Positions 8,649 through 16,361 of a stretch of DNA of 64,000 bases are shown in pieces. The stretch spans positions 186,001-250,000 of the forward strand of contig JAKLJP010000006.1 of the NCBI GenBank assembly GCA_023151115.1. The letters are read 5' to 3'. The notes beneath the pieces are model-generated. The model was given only the letters and a program-made list of their open reading frames with translations. It ran no database searches and was not told the origin of the DNA. Both the position numbers and the translations under genes were made by a program. How positions within the stretch are numbered: the stretch's first letter is position 1; each line of letters starts with the position of its first letter. The stretch is from Anaerolineae bacterium. GTDB taxonomy: Bacteria; Chloroflexota; Anaerolineae; 4572-78; J111.

Positions 8649-10628
8649 TCAAAAACCGCTTGTATCCAACACTTCACGTACTTTGCGGGCTAAGATGTGT
8701 GGGGTGAAGGGTTTTTGCAAAAAGGCCAGACCAGAGTCAAGCACGCCATGATGAACAATAGCATTGTCAGTGTAACCGGACACGTAAAGGACTTTTAATT
8801 CCGGGCGATAAGAGGTTAGCTGTTGGGCTAACTGCGGGCCGCTCAGCCCGCCCGGCATGACCACATCGGTTATCAAGAGATGAATCAGGCCGGGGTATGA
8901 TTGGGCAAGTTGGAGCGCTTTTACCCCATTAGGAGCTTCCAGAACGGTGTAACTATGTTCAAGTAAAACCCGGCGAGCCAGGTCACGCACCTCTATATTG
9001 TCTTCCACCAAGAGCACAGTTTCGGAGCCATGGAGGGATCGGGTGATGGCTTCAGCAGGTTTGGTCGCTATACCATTTCCCTGAGCCTGGGGCAGATAAA
9101 CTCTAAAGGTGGCGCCTTGCCCTGGTTCGCTATAAACCCAGATGTGGCCGCCGCTTTGATTCACAATCCCATGCACCGTTGCTAACCCCAGGCCCGTTCC
9201 CTTACCCTGTTCTTTCGTGGTAAAGAAGGGGTCAAAGATACGGGCCTGAGTTTCTGTATCCATCCCTTGCCCGGTATCACTGATGGCCAGCAGCACGTAG
9301 GGGCCAGTTTTGACCCCGATGTGAGAACGAGCATAGGTCTCATCAAGTTCCACCTGCCCCGTTTCAATCATCAATTTACCCCCCTGAGGCATGGCATCGC
9401 GGGCATTGACAACCAGATTGACAATAACTTGCTCGATCTGGCTGGGGTCGGCTTTTACCCATGCTGCCTCTGTCCCGTGCAGAGTTACCAGTTCTATATC
9501 TTCGCCAATCAGGCGATGTAGCATCTCGCCCATATTGGCTACCACACTATTCAAATTTAGCAGCTCAGGTTTTAGAACTTGCTGGCGGCTAAAGGCCAGG
9601 AGTTGGCGGGTCAAGGTAGCGGCCCGCTCGCCCGCCTTTTTAATTCCTACAATATCCGAGCGCAGCGGCGAATCTTCAGAGAGGTCGGCAAGCAATAGAT
9701 TGCTATATCCCAGGATAGCCGTCAACAGATTGTTGAAATCGTGGGCGATGCCGCCGGCCAGTAGCCCCACTGCTTCCATTTTTTGCGCCTGGCGGAGTTG
9801 TTCTTCCAGCCGTTTGCGCTCACTAATATCACGGGTGACGCCCAGAATCCCACTCGGTTGACCCTCTGGGCCATACATAAACGCCATTTTGACCTCGGTC
9901 CAGAGGGTAGAACCATTTTTACAAATAGCTTCTAACTGCAACGTCCGGGTTCTGGGTGAGCCATTCTGATACAGCTGCTCTTGGGTCAGTTCCTCTTGCA
10001 GCGCCTGCCGGATTTCCCTGAGCGAGGGAGAAGTCAAAAAAGTGGCCATGGGTTGAGCCATAACTTCCTCAACGTTATAACCCAAGCTATATTTAATCGA
10101 GGGGCTAACGTAGGTTAACCTGAAATTCAGATCTGAAGTCCAGATGATGTCGGTCGCATTTTCGGCCAATAAACGATAACGGGCCTCACTTTTCCGCAGC
10201 GATTCTTCGGCGCGTTTGCGCTCGGTGATGTGCGCCCATTCACGCAGGGTGCGCTCGGCCACACGGGGCATGTCCGCCAGCGTTGTGGCAGATTTGACAA
10301 TATAATCCAAGGCCCCGGCCTTCATCGCCTCCACTGCCACCTGCTCGTTCCCATGGCTGGTCATCACAACCAGGGGAAAGGAGGGAGACTCTTCCACCAC
10401 AGGCAGAAGTTCTATGCCTTGACCATCTGGCAAAAGCAAATCGGTAATAACCAAATCCGGCTGGTGGTGGCCGAGTGAGGTCGTTAGGGTGGCCCGCGCC
10501 TGGGCCAAGCTACCCACTACTGTCAAGCGAAACCGATCAGTATGGTTAGCAAAAGCGCGGCGGATTAATTCGACGTGCGCCTCTTCGTCCTCGACGACCA
10601 AGATATTGTGGATCGTTTGTTCGCCCAT
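8649..10628 (-). CDS. Hybrid histidine kinase (REC-PAS-HisKA-HATPase-REC)
   Basis: A cytoplasmic hybrid kinase of 659 residues with no membrane segment. Domains in order: an N-terminal receiver (phospho-acceptor D63 in VITDLLLPDG), a PAS domain (about 145-265, LAENATDIIWTSDLNF), a HisKA dimerisation helix with the phospho-histidine in GGIAHDFNNLLTAILGY (about 300), an HATPase domain with N box VNLVVNARDAMPQGG and G boxes DTGQGMD and GKGTGLGLATVHGI, and a C-terminal receiver (LITDVVMPGGLSG). The N-terminal receiver suggests that it is driven by an upstream kinase. It starts 55 bp after the stand-alone receiver gene and probably shares its transcript. Confidence 0.92.
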   Translation of the reverse strand: MGEQTIHNILVVEDEEAHVELIRRAFANHTDRFRLTVVGSLAQARATLTTSLGHHQPDLVITDLLLPDGQGIELLPVVEESPSFPLVVMTSHGNEQVAVEAMKAGALDYIVKSATTLADMPRVAERTLREWAHITERKRAEESLRKSEARYRLLAENATDIIWTSDLNFRLTYVSPSIKYSLGYNVEEVMAQPMATFLTSPSLREIRQALQEELTQEQLYQNGSPRTRTLQLEAICKNGSTLWTEVKMAFMYGPEGQPSGILGVTRDISERKRLEEQLRQAQKMEAVGLLAGGIAHDFNNLLTAILGYSNLLLADLSEDSPLRSDIVGIKKAGERAATLTRQLLAFSRQQVLKPELLNLNSVVANMGEMLHRLIGEDIELVTLHGTEAAWVKADPSQIEQVIVNLVVNARDAMPQGGKLMIETGQVELDETYARSHIGVKTGPYVLLAISDTGQGMDTETQARIFDPFFTTKEQGKGTGLGLATVHGIVNQSGGHIWVYSEPGQGATFRVYLPQAQGNGIATKPAEAITRSLHGSETVLLVEDNIEVRDLARRVLLEHSYTVLEAPNGVKALQLAQSYPGLIHLLITDVVMPGGLSGPQLAQQLTSYRPELKVLYVSGYTDNAIVHHGVLDSGLAFLQKPFTPHILARKVREVLDTSGF

Positions 10629-10682
10629 AACAATCTCCCAATTCCCGCTGAGGTATGGCGGGCTATGTGGTTGGGCCTTTGG

Positions 10683-11108
10683 TCAATCAAGGCCAGGCTG
10701 GCGGTTCCAGCCCAACCAGTAGTGACTCAGGTCATCCATCAAGCGGGTAAACTTATCAAAACTCACCGGTTTGACCAGGTAGCTATTGACATGGTTGTTA
10801 TAAGCTCTGGTCAGGTCCCCTTGCGCTTTAGAGGTAGTAAGAACCACCACCGGAATACGCCGTAATTCCTCGTTGGTCTTGATCTGACGCAACACCTCCA
10901 GGCCATCAATCTTGGGCAAGCGCAGGTCTAATAAGATCAAATGGGGGCGTGGAAAATTCTGCTGTAGCAAATAATCTAACGCCGCCTCACCATCAGCGAC
11001 ATGATAGATTTGGTTGGCCAGTTCATGGTTCTGAAAGCTACGCCGGACCAGCTCGGCGTGGTCAGGATTGTCCTCAACAAGTAAGATGATCCAGGGTGTG
11101 TTTTTCAA
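10683..11108 (-). CDS. Single-domain response regulator (Rcp1-like)
   Basis: A 141-residue receiver without an output domain. Acidic pocket residues are in LLVEDNPDH, the phospho-acceptor is D61 in LLDLRLPKIDG, the conserved Thr is in VVVLTTSKAQGD, and the Lys is in SYLVKPVSF. It belongs to the Rcp1 class that partners phytochrome-type kinases with HDLKSPL H-boxes. Both neighbouring upstream kinases have exactly that H-box, so it is probably their phosphotransfer partner, relaying to the hybrid kinase downstream. This relay order is inferred from adjacency. Confidence 0.9.
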   Translation of the reverse strand: MKNTPWIILLVEDNPDHAELVRRSFQNHELANQIYHVADGEAALDYLLQQNFPRPHLILLDLRLPKIDGLEVLRQIKTNEELRRIPVVVLTTSKAQGDLTRAYNNHVNSYLVKPVSFDKFTRLMDDLSHYWLGWNRQPGLD

Positions 11109-11132
11109 GGTTTTGCCTCTCTTTGTTTGTTA

Positions 11133-11236
11133 GTCATACCATCCGAAAAAGGGTAGGTTGGCATCCCTATGCCAGCCGGTATAAGCATGCGGTGACGCAT
11201 AGGGATGCGTCACTACGGGGTTATTCGGATAGGCTC
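11133..11236. mobile_element. MITE family A, copy 2 (supplies a stop codon)
   Basis: About 104 bp. The right terminus TTCGGATAGGCTC (11224-11236) matches copy 1; the left terminus is degenerate (CATACCATCCGAA). TTA flanks both sides (11130-11132, 11237-11239). The internal hairpins around GGCATCCCTATGCC and GACGCATAGGGATGCGTC match copy 1. The TAA stop and last four codons of the adjacent histidine kinase lie within it. Confidence 0.8.
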
Positions 11237-13464
11237 TTAGTTGTACCATCCGGCAGGGTCAAGCAGAAGGTGCTACCCTGCCCCACACTGTCTGATTCAA
11301 CCCAGATGCGGCCGCCATGCGCTTCCACAATCCGCTTGACAATAGCCAACCCCAGCCCTGTACCCTCGCTTTTTTGATCGAGTTTAGTGAACAGGCCAAA
11401 AACCTTGTCATGGTTGGCGGGATCAATACCGATGCCATTGTCTCGAACATAAATTACCGTCTGCGAGCCATCAAGCCGGCCTCCAATTTCCACACGAGGC
11501 TGGGGTTGGTCGCCCATGTACTTGACCGCGTTATCCACCAGGTTTTGCAGCGCCTCCCGCAGTCGAGGGTGATCGCCGTAGACCAGAGGGAGATCAGGGG
11601 CAATAACAACCTCAACCCCACGCTGGGCTAACGAACCGGCGACGAGTTCTACAGCTTCGCGGGCTAGCTGGCTCAGAGGGACGGCTTTCACCGGGTTTGT
11701 CAACCGGCCAATGCGCGAAAGTTCCAGCAGTTCGTTCAGCAAGCGCTGCATCTTGTCGGCGGCATTGCTGATCCGAGCAAGGTCAGCCTGCATTCTTTGC
11801 ATATCACCGCTGAGGGCGGCTTGCTCCACATAACCCAGGAAGCCCTGAATGGTAACCAGGGGGCTTTTGAGATCATGAGAAATGGTATAAGTAAAGCGCT
11901 CCAGTTCGTTGTTCTTGGCTTCCAATTCCGCAATCAAAGCCTCGCGTTCCGCCTCGATCCGCTTGTGCTCGGTGATATCTATCATGACGCCCCGTAATCG
12001 GACAGGATGGTCATTTTCGACCATGACGGTCACGATATCCCGCAGCCAGACAATGCGCCCATCGGCCGCCAGCATTCGATATTCAAAATCATGCGGGCGT
12101 TTCTCTTGGGTTGACTGTACGCAAAAGTTAACGGCCCACTCTTGATCTGCCGGATGAATATGATCCTTCCAGAAGGTAGGCTCGGTTAGCCAGCGCTCAA
12201 CCGGGTAGCCAAGCAGTCGCTCGGCCTGGTGGCTGACAAAATTGAAAGCGAAGGTCTGCGCATCGGCTTCCCAAACGATGCCGTCAAGGGAGTCCACCAA
12301 AGAGGCGTACTTCTGTTGTGATTGGCGCAGCGCCTCTTCGGCGCCTTTGCGCTCGGTGGTATCCCGCCCAATCCCAACCAACCCTTTAATCTTACCCTGA
12401 CTATCGCGAAACGGTACTTTGGTGGTTAAAATCCAACGCTTGTGGCCGAGAGGGTTTATATTAGGTTCATCTTTGTTAATCAGAGCTTGACCAGAACTGA
12501 GGATAGCCTGCTCGTCGGCGTAATATTCTCTGGCCAGTTCCTCGCTGTAAAAATCAAAATCTGTGTGGCCGATAAGTTTGTCTGGGGTGGTACCCATTAA
12601 TTGCGCTACTACTTTATTGGCTATCAAAAATCGGCTCTCGGTATCTTTAACATAAATGGCCTCTGGAATATTATCTATAAAGGTACGTAACAAGCTATGC
12701 TCTTCAGCCAACGCCATCTCTGCTTGCTTGCGCCGGCTGGTACTTATTACCCAGGCCGTGAGCAAAGCCAAGGCCACTCCACTGGCCAGGGCCATAGTAA
12801 TGACAGAAGTGCGGATCTGGCTGGCTGCGCCGGTGGATTCCATGATCTCAGGCAATGGGGTGGACAGGCCAATTACCCAGACCAAATCGCCAATAGTTAC
12901 AGGCGTCCAGACTGCAATTTCCCGGCCCTTGTCCGGCAACCAGATATACCAGCCGACGCCTTCGCGGGCATTCATAACCGCCTCAGTCATCTCTTGATAA
13001 TGGCTGGCCCCATGCTCGGCCTGGATGGCAAAAATTTGGGCCATATTTTTGCCCCGATAAGCCTGGGGAAAATCCGAACTGCGGTCAAAGACCACATGGT
13101 CAGGCGCATAAATCCAAGCATCGCCGTTTTCTAACAAATGGATCGGAGCAATGAAACGCTCAAATATCTCCTGCTCAAATTCGGCCACGTCGGTACGGCC
13201 ATGTTCTTCAACCTGTTCAGAAACATACTGTTCTATACTTCGAGCCACAGCCTGCACCATCGCCAACTCCGTCTGCTGATAGGCGGCGATGGTGGTTTGC
13301 GTTAGAATCTCGGTTTGACGCAGCACAATATACCAACCGAAAGCAATGAGCAAGAGCACCGCCCCGGGCAAGATCATATTGCGCAAAGACCAACGGCGAC
13401 CGGTGGAAATGGATGCTATCACTGATGTTACTTTTCCTCTACTCTTAGCGAAATCTGGGGACAT
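11221..13464 (-). CDS. Membrane sensor histidine kinase (Cache-PAS-PAS-HisKA-HATPase)
   Basis: A 747-residue kinase. A membrane segment (about 30-48) and a second near 225-243 enclose an extracytoplasmic domain of about 180 residues with Cache-like features (ENGDAWIYAPDHVVFDRS, GWYIWLPDKGREIAVWTPV). Two PAS domains follow (about 262-380 and 385-505). Next are the H-box FTYTISHDLKSPLVTIQGF and an HATPase domain (NLVDNAVKYMG, DNGIGIDPANH, GTGLGLAIVKRIVEAHGG). The C-terminal residues SLSE and the TAA stop come from an inserted MITE. The catalytic half is closely similar to that of the next kinase upstream, indicating a tandem duplication. Confidence 0.9.
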   Translation of the reverse strand: MSPDFAKSRGKVTSVIASISTGRRWSLRNMILPGAVLLLIAFGWYIVLRQTEILTQTTIAAYQQTELAMVQAVARSIEQYVSEQVEEHGRTDVAEFEQEIFERFIAPIHLLENGDAWIYAPDHVVFDRSSDFPQAYRGKNMAQIFAIQAEHGASHYQEMTEAVMNAREGVGWYIWLPDKGREIAVWTPVTIGDLVWVIGLSTPLPEIMESTGAASQIRTSVITMALASGVALALLTAWVISTSRRKQAEMALAEEHSLLRTFIDNIPEAIYVKDTESRFLIANKVVAQLMGTTPDKLIGHTDFDFYSEELAREYYADEQAILSSGQALINKDEPNINPLGHKRWILTTKVPFRDSQGKIKGLVGIGRDTTERKGAEEALRQSQQKYASLVDSLDGIVWEADAQTFAFNFVSHQAERLLGYPVERWLTEPTFWKDHIHPADQEWAVNFCVQSTQEKRPHDFEYRMLAADGRIVWLRDIVTVMVENDHPVRLRGVMIDITEHKRIEAEREALIAELEAKNNELERFTYTISHDLKSPLVTIQGFLGYVEQAALSGDMQRMQADLARISNAADKMQRLLNELLELSRIGRLTNPVKAVPLSQLAREAVELVAGSLAQRGVEVVIAPDLPLVYGDHPRLREALQNLVDNAVKYMGDQPQPRVEIGGRLDGSQTVIYVRDNGIGIDPANHDKVFGLFTKLDQKSEGTGLGLAIVKRIVEAHGGRIWVESDSVGQGSTFCLTLPDGTTKSLSE

Positions 13465-13540
13465 TATGCCTCAATGCTCTGGATTTGTTTAGCGGCGAAG
13501 TAATAATAGTATCGGCAAGATAAACTGCGTACTTCAGGTT

Positions 13541-16033
13541 TTATACCTTGCTAGCTGACGAAGGTAAAGTAAAGCAAAAGGCACTGCCCTGGCCAAGGCC
13601 GTCTGACTCTATCCAGATGCGCCCGCCATGCACCTCCACAATTCGCTTAACAATAGCCAGGCCTATCCCATTGCCTTCGGTCTGTGGATCCAGTTTTTCA
13701 AATAACCCAAAGACCTTTTGGTGATAACGCGGCTCAATACCCAGGCCGTTATCGCGCACATAAAAGATTGTCTCAGCCCCATTATCCCTGACCCCAATCT
13801 CTATATGCGGGTTAGGCTGATGGCCCATATACTTAACGGCATTATCCAGCAAATTCTCCAACACTTCTCGCAGGCGAAGGGGGTCGCCATAAACAGAGGG
13901 CAAGTCGGCGGCAATTGTCACTTTAACCTCTCGCTCGGCCAGCCGGCCCGCCACCATCTCTTGGGCCTCTTGCGCTAACTCCTTCCACGACACTGTTTCG
14001 GGGGGATTCATCAGCCGGCCAATACGCGAGAGTTCTAGCAGCTCATCCAACAACTGCTGCATTTTATAGGTAGCATTGGCGATACGAGCCAGGTCTTGTT
14101 GGGTTCGCTCCATATTTCCTGTCAGCATATCCTGTTGTAAATAGCCCAGAAACCCCTGGATAGTAACCAACGGGCTTTTGAGATCATGCGAGACAGTGTA
14201 GGTGAAACGTTCCAACTCGGCATTTTTGGCTTCCAATTCACCGATTAGGATTTCCCGCTCTAGCTTTTCCTGTCGCAGGGCCTCTTCGGCCCGCTTGCGG
14301 TCGGTCACATCAACAAGCACGGCCAGAGAACGCACCACCTTGCCGGCAGCATCCTTTTCGGCGATAGCAGACAGGAGGACATCCATGATCTCGCCGTTCT
14401 TTTTGATAAACTGATAGGGCACATTCTTGCACATCCCGGTACGGAAGAAGTCCGGCAGAACAACCTCCTGGGCATATTTTTGAGAGGCCGAGGTCAGAAA
14501 CTCGACCGATTTTCGTCCGATCACTTCCGCCCGCTCGTAGCCCAGCGATTCCAGCCATAAATTACTGACACTCATCAGCCGGCCGTCCGGGTCTATGGAA
14601 TGCATCATAACCGGAGTGTTGGTATAAAGGGAACGAAATTTCTCCTCGCTCTCCCGCAACCTTTCGTCGGCCTGTTTACGCTCGGTGATATCCCGGTTCA
14701 GGCCGACCAATCCTACAATCCGCCCTTGATTATCGCGGAGTGGTACTTTTGTGGTAGACAGCCAGCGCATCTGACCGGTCAGGTGGTGTATGGTGGGTTC
14801 CTCGTGATTGATGAGAGGTTGACCCGATTGACAAATAGCCTGTTCATCGGCCCGGTATTGTTGGGCTAACTCAAGGGGATGAAAATCAAAATCTGTTTTG
14901 CCGATGACTTCATCCGGCGTAGCCGCTCCCAACTGGCGGACAATGGCCGTATTGACCAGAACAAAACGGCTCTCGGTATCTTTGACATAAATATAATCCG
15001 GCAAGTTCTCAATCAGGGTACGCAATAAGTTACGCTCTTCCGCCAACGCCGCCTCCGCCTGCTGGCGCTCGACAATTTCGCGCCGAAGCTGCTCGTTAGC
15101 CGCTGTCAGTTCAGCCGTGCGGGCCTCGACCAATTTCTCCAGGTGGTTACGGTATTGCCGTAACTCCTCCTCGGCCTGTTTACGCTCGGTGATGTCGTGG
15201 TTCATGCCAACCAGCCCCACAATTTGCCCTTGACTGCCCCGAATCGGCACTTTAGAGGTTGACAACCAGCGGATTTGGCCGGCTACATAGCGGTCTATAA
15301 TGGGTTCCTCATAGTTGAGCAGGGGTTCGCCTGACTGCATGATGGCCTGTTCGTCGGCATAGTATTGCGCGGCCAGTTCTGGCGGATGAAAGTCAAAATC
15401 TGTTTTTCCGACGACTTCATCCATGGTGGTTACTCCCAGATTGCGGACTGCCGCCCCATTGACCACAATAAATCGGCTGTCGGTATCTTTGACAAAGATA
15501 TAAATGGGCAAATTGTCAATCACTGTGTGCAAAAGGGCGCGTTCTTGAGCCAGCGACGCCTCCATCTGGTGGCGTTCAAAAAGCAATTTCAGGTCTGTTT
15601 CGACAGTATGGCAAAACTGCCCCAAGAGCCGCTGGTGGAGTTCGTTGTAAGCGTTGGGCTTATTGTCCAGGATGCAGATAGTACCGAAAATGTCTTCGTT
15701 GGGCCAGTTCAATGGAAAACCCAGATAAGAGAGCATGCCCCACTTAAAATCGGAGGCGGATCGCCAGGACTCATCGGCCAAAGCATTAGGCATCAGTAAC
15801 GGCTGGCGGGTTTTTATGACAGTTTCGCTATAGAGGTCGGTTTCGAGGGGGACTGTGTCTGTCTGTTTATAGGGATTCCCGTCCGATTCGCTAGAGATGA
15901 AGACCACGATTTCCGGCGGCTCAAGCTTTTTGATCAAGGCCGCAGGAACCTGCACGATCTCAGCCAAAAGATTGACGATTTCCTGCCACTTGTAAACGAT
16001 TTCCGGGGGGATTTCGATCTCTGTTAGATTCAT
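13541..16033 (-). CDS. Soluble sensor histidine kinase (GAF-PAS-PAS-PAS-HisKA-HATPase)
   Basis: An 830-residue kinase with no membrane segment. A GAF domain (about 15-160, with LPLNWPNEDIFGTICILD) is followed by PAS1 (about 170-290), a coiled coil rich in Glu and Ala (about 290-335), PAS2 (about 335-450) and PAS3 (about 455-575). PAS1 and PAS2 are near copies: both carry VGKTDFDFHP or IGKTDFDFHP, YYADEQAI or YRADEQAI, and an RWLST segment, which indicates internal duplication. The H-box is FTYTVSHDLKSPLVTIQGF, and the HATPase boxes are NLLDNAVKYMG and GNGIGLAIVKRIVEVHGG. The GAF domain suggests a small-molecule or chromophore ligand; the conserved bilin cysteine of phytochromes is not evident. 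Confidence 0.9.
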   Translation of the reverse strand: MNLTEIEIPPEIVYKWQEIVNLLAEIVQVPAALIKKLEPPEIVVFISSESDGNPYKQTDTVPLETDLYSETVIKTRQPLLMPNALADESWRSASDFKWGMLSYLGFPLNWPNEDIFGTICILDNKPNAYNELHQRLLGQFCHTVETDLKLLFERHQMEASLAQERALLHTVIDNLPIYIFVKDTDSRFIVVNGAAVRNLGVTTMDEVVGKTDFDFHPPELAAQYYADEQAIMQSGEPLLNYEEPIIDRYVAGQIRWLSTSKVPIRGSQGQIVGLVGMNHDITERKQAEEELRQYRNHLEKLVEARTAELTAANEQLRREIVERQQAEAALAEERNLLRTLIENLPDYIYVKDTESRFVLVNTAIVRQLGAATPDEVIGKTDFDFHPLELAQQYRADEQAICQSGQPLINHEEPTIHHLTGQMRWLSTTKVPLRDNQGRIVGLVGLNRDITERKQADERLRESEEKFRSLYTNTPVMMHSIDPDGRLMSVSNLWLESLGYERAEVIGRKSVEFLTSASQKYAQEVVLPDFFRTGMCKNVPYQFIKKNGEIMDVLLSAIAEKDAAGKVVRSLAVLVDVTDRKRAEEALRQEKLEREILIGELEAKNAELERFTYTVSHDLKSPLVTIQGFLGYLQQDMLTGNMERTQQDLARIANATYKMQQLLDELLELSRIGRLMNPPETVSWKELAQEAQEMVAGRLAEREVKVTIAADLPSVYGDPLRLREVLENLLDNAVKYMGHQPNPHIEIGVRDNGAETIFYVRDNGLGIEPRYHQKVFGLFEKLDPQTEGNGIGLAIVKRIVEVHGGRIWIESDGLGQGSAFCFTLPSSASKV

Positions 16034-16361
16034 TGGCCCTCCTTCAACCTTGCATGGAGTGAGGCACTTAGGGGTAGATGTTGAATGGAAGAAGAGAATC
16101 GTGATAGTTCTTTAAGCATCGAAGATGGGTGAATTAACTTATTCTTTAATTGGAGAGAAAAAGGGGACTCACCGTTCATTCCTCCTTAATGGCGATGCGT
16201 CGAATTAAGGGCGGAAGTTCAACTTGATCAAGTTATTGGCGAAAGGAGGCAGGGCGATGCGCTGGATCAATTATCTTGGGTTACATCAATTGTACTCATA
16301 GGCTGGTCAAATGCAAACAAAGTTAGGAATTGAGGGTGTAGTCCAATTTTTGGTAAAAACC
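16034..16361. other. Intergenic region without a gene
   Basis: This 328-bp gap between the kinase cluster and the VWA operon end holds no convincing reading frame. A short inverted repeat, CCTTAAT facing ATTAAGG (about 16190-16210), is visible. The promoter of the kinase gene at 16033 presumably lies here, but no consensus boxes stood out. Confidence 0.5.
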
